A stretch of DNA of 64,000 nucleotides, taken from Warburgia ugandensis (taxonomy: Eukaryota > Streptophyta > Magnoliopsida > Canellales > Canellaceae). Location of the stretch: the NCBI GenBank assembly GCA_035236585.1, contig CP141127.1, positions 63,717,495 to 63,781,494 of the forward strand, given 5' to 3'. Below are positions 24,301 through 35,588 of this stretch, one piece after another; positions within the stretch are counted from its first letter, which is position 1, and each line of letters opens with the position of its first letter. A program made the position numbers and the translations under genes. Under the pieces are notes generated by a model. It did not search any database. It saw only the letters and a list, made by a program, of their open reading frames with translations, and was not told the origin of the DNA.

Positions 24301-25447
24301 TTGGTGAAGTATAGCATTTTGGACGAAACATCCATTTGGTAGGGACCTAGCCATGTAGTTCAGTTGTAAATAGGATGCAAGTTTGTTGGTATATAGATCT
24401 ACACATAAATCTCTCCCAGTGGGCCCAAAAGGTACAATTCTTCGTTGATCAAGTTTTCTCTTCAACACTTGTCCGAATCTCTGTCTCTCTAAACGGTTAA
24501 GTCAATGTTAGGATTACGTAAGGACCTGAAATTTGGGACATGAACCATTTGTAAGACCCTTAGTTCATCAAAAAAGGGAACCCTCTTCTTCTGTTAGCCA
24601 CCATAGAATATAGTAGGGCCATAATCTCTGAGCTGGAACCCTCGTATAACTTTCCCATCTCTTTGCAACTTTCTGTTAGAAGCCGAGGTCCAGAAAGGTA
24701 TCCATGTTCATTTGTCTAAATGGCTATGAAATTACTGGTGGAGTTGCACAAAAAGGGTTACTTGTGGAGCCCACTTGTTCACTTATGCAAGCCATTCAGC
24801 AGCTGGACTAACATAGGTCCAGAAAGTCTCATATATCCCACAATCCCAACGCTGATGAGTCAAGTGTCATCCCTGTAGAATGTTCCGAGACGACCATTTT
24901 ACAACTCAAAAAGTAGGAAAATCCGATGGAAATGATGTTTAAGGCATGACCATTTTAAAGCTCAAGAGGTCCCACAAGATAACCAGTTTCGATCACCAAA
25001 AAGATGGACCCCACATAACTGAACATGTAAACTCTTCGTCTTCACCATTAACCTCTCGTTCAATTGCTAATTTCACTATCCCCAAGGAGGGGATTAACAA
25101 ATCCTTACAAAGATAAAAAGAAAATCACATCCGAGCAGCCGTTCAATGATTCAATAATTGCAAACAACCCGCCAAATATCAATAATTTAAGAAAAGCATT
25201 GGCTTATTTGGGCAATATTTTTATTGGGAAAATTGAAAATATAGAATGTGCATGGCCAAGAAAAATATGAGCACCTTCACTGGAAGGCACAGCAATAAAT
25301 GAAAGAAAGGTGTAAAGACGAAATAGAGGTCTCTTTCAGGGTTCAGGGTTCAGAATCCAAGTGATATAACATTTCGTTCTCTAATTCTCTTCAAGCAAAT
25401 GAAGATAATACAACTTTTATGAATCCTTTTGAGTTTTATGTTTCCCA
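21301..25447. other. Intergenic low-copy sequence
   Basis: No gene or transposon domain recognised on either strand; the short ORFs present look random. 21325-21440 holds several close copies of the motif AACTCATCTCAACCATCTC, a small degenerate repeat cluster. 24820-25050 reads as ordinary non-coding plant DNA. Confidence 0.5.
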
Positions 25448-26742
25448 TGTAAACAACCTGAGAACCTGCTATTGGACAGCAAAGGTCCGAAGGTCTCTGA
25501 CTTTGGACTCAGCATATTACAGAAGTTGAGAAAAGCTACAGTTATCATATTAATAGAACAATCTAATCTTTTATTTAAGTATTGTCTTTTGACAAGAATT
25601 ACCAAATTCTGATGATCTGGCAGGCTGGTCATTTACTATCTACAGCTTGTGGTTCCCCAAGCTAGGTTGCCCTGAGGTACAAAATAAGCTCCTTGATATT
25701 AGTTCTACTTCTCCTGGGAAATAAGAAACAGAGGATTTGCTAGAGAATCCTTGTATTAGATCTACAAAATAGAATGAAAGAAACTAAAATATCTTGACAT
25801 TACAAGTTTATTGTAACCGAGAACAGTAGCCTCATTCTCTGGTTATATTCTGGTTAGCAGCTGATTGCCTATAAAAACTACAAGGGATCTGCTGCAGATA
25901 TTTGGTCATGTGGAGTGATTCTTTTCAAATTACTTCCTGGTTATCTTCCCCCTGATGATCGCAACTAATGAACTTGTCCTGAGTGGTTCACCGCAAATCA
26001 AAGGAAGCTTATTTTCAGGATACTGGAACCATTGGCAATAAGGGTACGCTCTGACTCTTGACACATCTCCTTGAACACCTTGATTGCGTCATACCAAATC
26101 AAAAAGGCCTTTCTCTAGATAGCAACCTACATTTAATTGGACAAACAAGCCTTTGAAGCAATGACTTCTCCTTTCCCCCTTTAGCGGATCACAGTAGCAG
26201 GAACTGTTGAGGATGAGTGGTTTCCGATTGACTATAAGCCTTCTCTATGTATCAGTGATGAGGAAAGCATAAACTTGGATGACATCAGCTCTGCATTTGA
26301 TGGCATAGGGGTAAGGAACTTCAAAATATCTAAATTTGACTTTCAACATAGGCTTCAGTCCTAATCTACATGGTGGAAAGATCCGCGTTCACAATCTGAA
26401 CTAAATTTCTGATAATGCAACTGCATGCAGGAAAATACCATAGAGAGATAAATCCCACTCCCCAAGTTTCATCCATGCTTTCCAACTGATAGCCATGTCC
26501 AATGACCTAGCCTTGTCAGGCCTTTTTGCAGAGCAGGTGTGCTGAAACTCCAACTGCGTTCACTTTCAGTTGCATATTTATACTTAATTGTTCTAACAAC
26601 AGTTATCTTTCCTCAAGGAAAATGACAACCGGAAAACAAGGTTTGGCTCAAAAAACTCCATTCACGAGACCATGGAAAAAATTGAGGTTGCTTCAAAGGA
26701 TTTAAGCTGGATGAATTCCCATTCTCATCAAAATGAAATGTA
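25448..26742 (+). pseudogene. CIPK21-like (SnRK3) protein kinase, broken fragment
   Basis: Plus-strand exon-like blocks resemble a CBL-interacting protein kinase. 25457-25525 gives PENLLLDSKGPKVSDFGLSI (subdomain VIb end and DFG; the HRD motif upstream is lost). 25861-26043 gives [31 protein letters not shown], two stops, then TCPEWFTANQRKLIFRILEP. 26185-26310 gives RITVAGTVEDEWFPIDYKPS and INLDDISSAFDGIG before a GTAAGG donor. 26431-26536 gives FIHAFQLIAMSNDLALSGLF, the NAF/FISL motif that binds CBL calcium sensors. 26618-26742 gives ENDNRKTRFGSKNSIHETME then KIEVASKD. NAFQLIAMSSDLDLSGLF-type wording and ENDD.KTR.GSKN are closest to CIPK21 as I remember it. Damage: about 40 bp missing after PDDRN, a stop and frameshift at the start of the NAF exon, the C-terminus lost after ASKDLS, and no N-lobe exons found upstream. 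Confidence 0.75.
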
Positions 26743-27013
26743 ACCTCTTGACTGTCTCAGGTTAAACCTCACGAAACAACAACAATGAGATGTAGGTCAT
26801 ACTTAATAGTATCAGAGAGGTAAACAAAACATACTATCCACAACAAATGCAGCCTATTCTAATTCTTGCAAGGTCTTATGTAAGTTCTTGAGAAACCTAG
26901 GTCATTAGGTGATGCCAACTCATTGTGTGGTAGAGATGCCAAAACCTACAAGAGAATTAAGGGTTTACAAAGACGTAGAGTTCATTTCCCTAGTTCATCT
27001 TTCCAATTAGATT

Positions 27014-27092
27014 TACTATTGACCCTTGTAGTCTGCCCCTTCCCCGGACCCTGCATATGCAGGAGCTTCGTGCACCAGGGCTATCCTTTTTT
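27014..27092 (+). mobile_element. Au-like SINE, 3' end only
   Basis: Contains TTGACCCTTGTAGTCTGCCC, TTCCCCGGACCCTGCATATG and GGAGCTTCGTGCACCAGGGC, ending in a T-rich tail. This is the 3' part of the plant Au SINE family; the pol III boxes are missing. Confidence 0.8.
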
Positions 27093-27499
27093 ATTTACTC
27101 TCTCTGACTAGAAAACCAGTTCTGCAGAAGCTTATCAAGTGTGCTTAAAGAGAAATCAGGGGCTCATCACAGTTGGACTTGTTATACACAGAAATCAGTC
27201 TTAATAAAAAGAAGATTTCAAAATTTGAATGGTAATCCAAACCAGGTTGTATTAGTTATAGAAATTGGTGTTGCTGCCTCCTTACCATCTCTTTCCTTCA
27301 TGCAGCTCTCAAGAGAAACAGCACTGTAACTGTGATAGTAAAGTATTCTTTCAGGGATATTCTTCTTCCTGATATTTGGTGTCTTCTTACCCTGCTGGAT
27401 CCATGAATATAGATGTAAAGAATAACTGTAATGATCCATACCCTGAGTTTGTTGTAATAAGCAATAAAGGGGAAAAAGAAAGTTTAAACATTGGTTTTG

Positions 27500-27501
<2 letters not shown>

Positions 27502-27551
<50 letters not shown>
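27502..27551. repeat. (CT)25 microsatellite
   Basis: Pure CT dinucleotides outside any recognised transposon. Confidence 0.95.
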
Positions 27552-27554
<3 letters not shown>

Positions 27555-27840
27555 AATGATGATCAGTTAATTGCTAGTTTTCTGACAAGTTGCTCATCTC
27601 ATTCAGCTACTGAGGGCCTTCATGCCAATGGGGAGGATTTCTACAGATCTTTTAGATTCTTTATCCTTTGGCATTTTGTAACATCTTCAAATGACAAGCA
27701 AAAGCATACGTATTTTCTAAGCATCATTGGTATTTTCATGTGAGCTTATTTATATTATGCTTCATAGTCATTGCCTTGATACTGTCATATTTGGAATAAA
27801 GGCCTTTGATAATTGAATATCAGAAGTAAAATATAGATGG

Positions 27841-28008
27841 GGAGCCTTGTTGCAACAGTTGAGTAATCTCCGTGTGACCTGGAGGACATGGGTTTGAGGC
27901 ATGGAAACAACCTCTTGCAAAAATGCAAGGTAAAGCTGTGTACTAGAGATCTTTTGTGGTCCGCCCCTTTTGCATATGTGGGAGTTTCGGGCACTAAGAT
28001 GCCATTTT
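27841..28008 (+). mobile_element. Au-like SINE, nearly full length
   Basis: The A-box region GGAGCCTTGTTGCAACAGTT and the B-box region GGGTTTGAGGCATGG are both present. They are followed by AACCTCTTGCAAAAATGCAA and GTGGTCCGCCCCTT, then a small deletion relative to the other copies (the CCCCGGACCCTG part is missing), then TGCATATGTGGGAGTTTCGG. Target duplications are not obvious. Confidence 0.85.
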
Positions 28009-28289
28009 AGAGGGAAAACATGACCCTGAAACAAAACCTACTAGGTTGAGCCTAATTTTACATAACAACATTTAGCTGCCTCAAACTCTTAAACTTTTCC
28101 GAAATTGAGGGACTAGCAAACAACGCCATTCAAACAAAAGAGAGAGATTAACAACCAAACTTTGCTAGCTTGCCATTTGAATTGTGGCTGAAGGAAAGCC
28201 ACAAATATGTTAAAGTCATATACCATGACTAATTCTCCAACAAACATCAAGAATATATCCCTATACCATTGTATGTCATCAAAATTTGT

Positions 28290-28600
28290 GCTGGTTTGGA
28301 CTTCTGTGGAGCTGAGAGATAGTAGCGTCTATTAATGACTTAACATTGAAGTCATGGCTGAAGCAAAACCACAAATTTTTTTCAGGCATTTCCCATGCAC
28401 TGGTTTTCTGTTCTTTTCAGTGCAGGAAAGTTTTTCACCAGACATAAAAAATTATCTCCCCTATCTCAACATCCTCCGACTGGCTTGGACTCTGTGGAGC
28501 TGAAAGATCAGTTAATGGTTTTAGCTTATCTACAGTTAGAATCATGGCTGAAGGAAAGATGCAAAGTTCTAAGAGTCATTTCCCATGCATTCTTTTCACC
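28290..28600. repeat. Diverged tandem duplication (~190 bp period)
   Basis: GGTTTGGACTTCTGTGGAGCTGAGAGAT at 28293 (quoted in part: CTTCTGTGGAGCTGAGAGAT) recurs as GACTCTGTGGAGCTGAAAGA at 28488. GTCATGGCTGAAGCAAAACC (28352) recurs as ATCATGGCTGAAGGAAAGAT (28541), each followed by CATTTCCCATGCA. A third related scrap, TGTGGCTGAAGGAAAGCCAC, is at 28182. Confidence 0.7.
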
Positions 28601-28920
28601 GTAGCAATTTTTTTCAACATCTACATAATCCAATCCAAGTTCCAGACGGTCTCTTGAATGCAGACATAAAAGCACTAGAGAAACAACCAAACAGTGAGAT
28701 CTTCCTTTTCTTCGTAGAAGTACCAGGATGACGGACCCAACCTGGTCAGTCCCTGGGTAGTTTTCTATGAGGTGCTCTTCCCACTCAGTTCCTAAGGGTA
28801 TAGGTGATCAGTGACAAATTTAAAAGATTTTTTCAGTTGCTGATGTAATATCCCATTCTTTACCCTTTATCAGATCAAAGGGTCTGGAATTGTTCAAATT
28901 TCATGTTTCCCAGTGTCAGC

Positions 28921-29217
28921 TTATTTGTTCTACGGTGCACACTTGATACTATGAGATTAGACCTGAAGCCTTAACTGAATATTAGAGAAAACATGGCAAA
29001 CCTAAAGTTGAAAATGCTAAAAGATAAAATTCATAGCCAAACAGGGCACCTTGTTGACCCTATTTTATTTGTTCTGTGCTTCTAAGGACACACTTGATAC
29101 TGTGAGATCAGTCCGGAAGCCTTAACTAAATATTAGACAAAACAAAGCAAACCTGGAACTGAAACTACTATTAGATGCAGTTCACAGCCAAAGGGCAGCC
29201 AGTTGACCCTATTTTAT
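28921..29217. repeat. Tandem duplication, two copies of ~148 bp
   Basis: 28921-29064 and 29065-29217 run head to tail: TTATTTGTTCT, ACACTTGATACTRTGAGAT, GAAGCCTTAACTRAATATTA, CACAGCCAAA or CATAGCCAAA, and GTTGACCCTATTTTA occur in both in the same order. Non-coding. Confidence 0.9.
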
Positions 29218-32200
29218 AAATTATATTTTAGTTGTCTCAAACATCCAGGCAGTTTTTAAAACTTAGAGGCAAATGCAGCCAATAACAGCCCATACACAAA
29301 TGTTTTCTCTTATCGACCATTCCCAGTAAGGTAGGCCATCATTTCGAGGCTGCCTCTATGTGTGTATAATTTTGTCAATGGGCGTCCATCAATATACATT
29401 AATATATAACTTCCAGCATGTTAGTTGTTGGTATCTGCCAGATCAACAAAGTTCTTTGACAAAATTCAATGTTTTCCTAATAGATTCTCCCATCCACTCT
29501 TCAAAGCTTATAACATTTGAATTCAAACCTGAAATATCAGCTAAAACCGTTTGAGCTCACCCAGCAAAAGCTATACCCTTGCATTTGAAGAGGTTATTCC
29601 TATAATACCTTTCAAAAAGAACGTAGAGGCTATTCCTACAAGAACTCGTTTATGTCCTATTTGCCTCATGTTGAGGTAACAGTACATAGACAAGTTCTTA
29701 TATGAATAACCTATGCTTACCGAGTTGGCCAACACTTTGAAACTTCATTTAGAATCAAGGTAAATATCTTTTTCATTCAGTGAAGGCATCCTCCAGTAAT
29801 TTCTTGTTTATAAAACCCATTCATCCTCCACAATAATTGGCTTGGGAACAGCCAAGTTATGTCCACCTTAGGACATTATCCACTTTACAAATCAGTCTAG
29901 GAAGTCTTCATGCCATTAAAAGACAGTAAGATGCATCCAATAGATGTATTGTTGATTTATCCATCAAACAGCTTGAGTTATCCAAAACCCTGTCATGAAT
30001 TATAGCCACAGAAACAGCCGGTTGTATCCACCTTGGGACATTATACCTTGGGACATTATATCCAGTTCATGGAAGTGGCTGAGGCTTCTCCAGCCTCCAA
30101 TAAAAATAAACTGATTTAATTGATAAATTACAATCAAAGATACATTTCTTCCTTCTAATATAGAACACTCATCTTCTCTAAGGTTCCTATTCATGTTGTT
30201 CAGATAAACAGTGTTCAACATGCGGGGGAAGAAAGGGTCATCCACTTGTCTAAATATAAATGCCTATAATGTATGAGTGCGAATATGCAGTTGAATGTAC
30301 GAGAAGGATTCATTCCATCCACAATACCATATACCCCAAACTATGATGCTCAAATATAGCGATCAAGGTGGGCAGAGAAACGTTGAATCTACATTTTCTA
30401 AAATTCAGGAATGGATAAGGTATATGACATTAGCATTGCATAAATGAAAATTTAGAAATTAAATAGAATAGACTTAGAACAGGTAATTAATAGTACAAGA
30501 ATTCTAACTAACAAAATTCTTAGTTACAATTATGCAATGCTAGAAAACAAGAAGTGTGCTAATTAACCAGTGATGGCAATGAATTAAGTAGAAGGTCGAT
30601 ATAACATCTTTCTAACAATTTACAAGGTGGACAGGAACTCATCTTTTGATGGGAGGCTAGAAATCCATAATAGAGTCCAACCACAATGACCAAATTTATT
30701 ATCTTCATGCGCAAGGATTAAAAATACAATAACAATAGATGAATAGTCATTTGATGAACACTCATTTTACTATTTTATTTCCTTTTTTGTTGAGAGAGAA
30801 CATTTGCATTGGTCCATATGTTAGCAAAAAACTAGCTTGAGTGGTTGACTTGCTCTATATAGAAAATTTTTGAACAAGGTCAGGATTTTCTTGAATATGC
30901 TCACACCAATCAGTGTCATATATTTCAAATTGGGAAGTCAGCTTGACAAAGAAAGAATTAATATGCCTCAGTAGTAGGTTGACAATGCGTCAAAAGTATG
31001 TCCTGGACCTATAGAGTGTCCATATGTGATGTGGACATGAAGCCTAGTCTAGGTCCAGGCCCGTCAGGTCCAGCATAGGCTCATGCCTGACCTAGGCCCA
31101 GGCCTGAGTAACCCCTTTGATCGAACCAAGTCCAAGATGGGCCAGGACCAGGTCAAATCAGTTTTCAAGGCTACATTTGGCAGTTATAGGGGCTGGGCAT
31201 GTCACACCTATGTTTTAGGAAATTTGATTTGTTTTCTTAGATGCTAGGATTTTTATTATTCTGCAATCTCTCCAAATATGATTCTTTTAAATAAGGAGAG
31301 GATCTATTTCTTTTCTTTCTTCTATCTTTGTAATCTTCAAGATTTGGAATCTTCTTAATTCTTGGAGATCTTCCTTTCTTGAAGGGAAACAAACCCTCTA
31401 CATGTACCTTGGCTATGCCAACCAAGGAGGGCAGTCCACATTCAATAAAAGTTATGGCTTTTCTGCTACTCCTGTGCTGAATCAAGAAGACCTTTGAAGA
31501 TGGAGGGTCCCGGGGGATGCCAAGTTCCCTCCCCCAGTGTTTTCTAACGTTGCTCCATATAGAGACAAACTTATGCCTATACAAAGGTTGAGATCATTGT
31601 CTCTTGGCATGGGTAATTATCTTATTCTACCTTGTAGTTGTTCAACCCTATTTTTCTGTCTCTTTGAGTAGCTAGTCCTACATTAATTTGATTGAACCAG
31701 CCTACTGTTCCCTTTATTTGCTCCTTTCATATACAGGCCTAACTGTAGGTACTGGCTGTCTGCTATGTGTTAACAGTGGTGGGGTTTCTAGAAGGTGGGT
31801 TGTAGGTTTGGCGAAATAATTTTGACCTAAATTTGAAGAGGATTAATTAGGGATTGATACCCAAGGATTATTTATACCTTTCAATCATTAATCTCCCAAT
31901 CAACGTTCTAGGATTCCTCAAGGGTATCTAAGTGGGCCGAATGTTTTTAATTGCTTGCATAAAATCATAACTAGGGCTGATTGTAGATCCTTACTGCATC
32001 AACATGTCATAGGGTTCTAACTACAAATCATTATCTATCACTTTCTGACTTAACCTTTTCCACCTCAACTTGCTTCTAAACACCAAGTCCAACTACTGCC
32101 TTCATTAAGAATAAACTGGAAGCTTGCCATTCACGCAAAGACACCCTTGGGAAAGCAAACATCTCAAGTCAACGATATAGTGAGCTGAGAATCTGGTTCA

Positions 32201-33066
32201 ACTATGTATGATTATTGGACTAGATGACCTTTTCTCCTTCTTTATGAGGAATTCTTTGATCAGTAAAACTTTGAGATGGGAAAGACAACTGATTCCTTCA
32301 TTTTCTTTTGAAAGGTGAAATGTTACTAGACAGATTAACTACGTAAAGAAGACAGGCAGTGCAACTAGAGCTACCAGAAACACAAAAATACAGAACCTAA
32401 CATGATAAGAAACAGAGAAGCAAAAAAAAAAAGGGCCAAGAATCCAACAGAAAATACAATGACCAAGTAAGTCATAGCTCTAAGGATCGTCAAATGCAGA
32501 AAACAACAATCGCAAAAAGAACTGGAGTCCTCTTTCTGTTGAACCATGAGCTAATAGCTTCCGTCACCACATAAAAATATAGGCCTCAGAATATGAGCCG
32601 ATGTCTTGTCATTATCAAAATGTAGATGGGCAACCACTACGAAGATTTTTGAAAATTTTCAGTACATGACGTTATTTGTCTTTGAGGATGGTCTCCATCA
32701 CTAGGATTCAGATTTGGAGATAGGAACCTAAGTGGATCTTCCCTCCAAATCTTCATAACCTCAATTTTGAAGGTGGTTCCAAGCGTCTGGCCAAGTGTCA
32801 GTGCTCACCAGAGAAGTGGTTGTAGAGAAATGAACCAGAGCCAACACCAGGGTCCAGCTGCAAGTATGACTTCAAATTAAAACAAAAAGATAGCTGTCTT
32901 TTGGTTGTCACACATTTATAAAGTGGACCTACCTAGTATAGTTGTTTTTGAAGGATATCTAAAGAGCATAAAGCATGGGCTAAGAGGTTATCACTAGGGC
33001 CACGATATCAGCAAGATTCGTCATGGATAAGAGTATACCAATTTTTAGGCACATTTGAAGATTGGA
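29218..33066. other. Intergenic low-copy sequence
   Basis: No gene recognised. Small internal repeats: ACCTTGGGACATTAT twice in tandem at about 30030-30060, with a related copy near 29857. 31040-31115 is rich in AGGCCCAGGCCTG/TAGGTCCAGGC-type palindromic words. A minus-strand ORF of 115 codons at 31584-31237 (start MYRHKFVSIWSNVRKHWG) has no family I know and no supporting context. Confidence 0.45.
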
Positions 33067-33345
33067 AAATGAAAATAGAGAAGAAAGAAAAACCTTTTTG
33101 ATGATATTTTATTAAATTATACAACACCTATTATATACAGGAAATACAACCTAAATCCAGATCTTAGAGTTTGGTAAAATCTCACAAATCAGGAAACAAA
33201 ATTCAGATCTTAGAATCTGGTAAAATCACAACAAATCAGAAAAAAAATCAGCTAAAAAACAAAAAAATAACATTCCTAAACTAACCCCTACAAACCTGGA
33301 ATACAATCTGATAATAAATAAATTGATATGCTGTCAATACTCATG
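33067..33345 (-). repeat. Probable 3' LTR of copia-B
   Basis: Minus strand starts TATTGACAGC (expected TGTTGACAGC) just after the RNase H stop and ends CTATTTTCA, with a TATATAATA box near 33135. It contains a 46 bp head-to-tail duplication: 33158-33203 and 33204-33249 both begin CAGATCTTAGA. No partner LTR is visible, so the edges are inferred. Confidence 0.5.
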
Positions 33346-33349
33346 CTGG

Positions 33350-34786
33350 TGAATAGATGATAGTCATTCCCAGCTTGTCTACAAGCACTTCAAAACTCGG
33401 ACTAGGTAGCCCCTTTGTTAGCACATCTGCTACTTGCTGTGTCGTAGGCACATAAGTCATGCAAATTACTCCATCTTCTATCTTCACCTTGATAAAGTGT
33501 CTACATACCTCAATGTGCTTTGTCGAAAATGGTGAGCTAGATTATGTGCAATGCTGATTGAAGCTTTATTGTCACAATATAACTTAATCGGATACGCACT
33601 AGGTACTTTTAATTCTTCTAGCAGCTTCTTTAACCAGATTAGCTCACAAGTTCCTTGTGCAAGAGCTCTGAAATCTGCCTCTATGTTGCTACGGGCTACA
33701 AGTAACTAGTTCTTGCTTTTCCAAGTAACTAGGTTCCCCAAACCTTTGTACAATAAGGGGATGTGGATCTCCTATCCTCAACTGAACTTGCCCAATCTGC
33801 ATCTGTAAATGCCTACACATTTCTAAGCTCATTTGTTTCAAAGAACAAGACTTTACCAGGTTTTGTTTTTAAATACCTCAAGATTCGATAAATTAATTTA
33901 AGATGTTCCTTAGATAGAGAGTGCATGTATTAGCTCACTACACTAACTGCAAATGCAATATCTAGTCTAATGTGAGACAAGTATATCAATTGTCCAACCA
34001 GTCGTTGATATCTACCCCTATCTACTAGAATGCCATCCTCTGTTCTTCTACATTTTATGTTTATATCTATAGGTGTTTCGGTAGGCTTGAAGCAGAGCAT
34101 TCCTGTTTCTTTCAACAAATGTATTTCTTTTGGGAGATAAGAATACCTCTCTTGCTTCTTGCCACTTCCATCCCTAGGAAATATCTGCATTACCCGAGGT
34201 CTTTGATTTCAAATTGACTTCCAAGAATTCCCTTCAATTGCTCTATTTCTTCTATATCATCACCGATTAATATGATGTCATCTACATACACGATCAAGAT
34301 AGTTTTTTTTTTTTTTTTTCCACATTGTGCGCATTTGAAAAAAAAGGAGTGTGATCTGTTTGTCCCTGACTGTATCCGTGCCTCTTTATTGTCTTTGTAA
34401 AACGATCAAACCAAGTCCTCGACGATTGCTGTAAGTAATAGAGTGACTTTTTCAACTTGCACACTCTCCTTTCACCATTTGCTTCTTCAAGACCAGGAGG
34501 CAAATCCATATATACTTCCTCATCAAGCTCTTCATTGAGGAAAGCATTCTTGCTGCTAGTGATGGTAACACCCTTATAGTATTTAACTTTGCAATTGAGC
34601 AAATGTTTCCGTGTAATGCACCTCAAAAGTCTGAGTGAATCCTTTTGTAACCAGACGAGCCACGTGTCTTTCTATTGCATCATCTGATTTATACTTTATG
34701 GTAAACACCCATTTGCCTCCCACAAAAATCTTTCCTTTGGATAATTCTACCACATCCCAATTTTCATTCTTTTTTAAGGCTCTCAT
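33350..34786 (-). pseudogene. copia-B RT and RNase H
   Basis: Minus strand. 34786-34583 holds the RT start (ENWDVVELSKGKIFVGGKWV, ERHVARLVTKGFTQTFEVHY). 34626-34294 holds NAFLNEELDEEVYMDLPPGL and LQQSSRTWFDRFTKTIKRHG. The YVDD region follows at about 34300-34270 out of frame. 34190-33930 holds the thumb (PTETPIDINIKC, RYQRLVGQLIYLSHIRLDIA). RNase H is at 33780-33350 (IEADFRALAQGTCELIWLKK, LYCDNKASISIAHN). The middle of the RT finger/palm (about 25 codons between ETFAQ and NAFLN) is replaced by unrelated sequence. A T17 run sits right before YVDD. Confidence 0.85.
34303..34319. repeat. T17 homopolymer in RT
   Basis: On the minus strand this is A17, placing a Lys run between the HTPFFSNAH.VE region and the ILIVYVDD motif and breaking the frame. 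Confidence 0.9.
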
Positions 34787-35050
34787 TTCTTCAAGTACAG
34801 CAGCCTTTCATTCTGGACATGTGAGAGCTTCTTGAATATTTTTTGGAACAACATTTTTTGCAACCTTTTCTATCAAAGCTCGAAATGCTGGTGACAGTCG
34901 ACTATAAGATATGTAGTTGGACACGGGATACTATGTTCATGCTCTTACACCCTTTCTGAGAGCTATTGAAATGTGCAGCTAGGCTGAGTATGCATTGGTG
35001 CGGGCTCGCAGTACCCATAGAATCAACAATTTCAGTTTCAAATTATATAT

Positions 35051-35588
35051 TTACCTGCGGACTAGACTCTTGTTTCTGATGCATGAAAACTTGCACTTCT
35101 TGAGACTTTTTGTTTCATTGTGAATCAATATGAAGCTCTGTTTGCTGTTGTGACTAACTCTATGTGAATCTCCTCTTGTTTCCAAATTAATTTCTATTGA
35201 TGACATAATTGGAGGATTTGTATTTGGTGGTGGTTCTAGTAATGTGAGAATGTCAGGAAGAGGAATAGAACAATCCCAACACCTCTCTTCACCCAATGAA
35301 TGGAATTAACATCTTTATTCTTAAATAGAGAGGGAAACAAGTTTTTCAGATATGGAAAACTAGGATGACCTAGCCTATTATGCCATAACATAATTTCACT
35401 AGAAACAGAAACATATCCACTACTTAAAAGCCAAAGACTATTTATTTACTTATTAATTATCCTCGAGGAAGTGTAGGCCTTCACACACTTGAGTATTGCC
35501 AATCGTCCTCCCCAAAAGTAAATCCTAAAACTCACAATAAGATGGATAGAACTTAGCCACACAATTCAAATCTTTTGTTAATTTGCTA
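35051..35588 (-). pseudogene. copia-B pre-integrase joined to RT linker, integrase missing
   Basis: Minus strand. 35588-35297 reads KLTKDLNCVAKFYPSYCEF, LGRTIGNTQVCEGLHFLEDN, then the pre-integrase motif (LWHNRLGHPSF-type, in a shifted frame) and YLKNLFPSLFKNKDVNS. It then passes directly into 35296-35051 (IPLPDILTLLEPPPNTNPP), the low-complexity linker that normally precedes RT. The whole integrase core (about 250 codons) is absent, so this is an internal deletion at about 35290. Confidence 0.7.

Larger units (their letters stand above)
26743..27840. other. Intergenic, with SINE scrap and CT tract
   Basis: Apart from the SINE end at 27014-27092 and the CT tract at 27502-27551, I recognise nothing here. 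Confidence 0.5.

Noticed and set aside
31237-31584. Minus-strand ORF of 115 codons, basic
   Set aside because: No recognisable family, no neighbouring transposon or exon signal; chance cannot be excluded.
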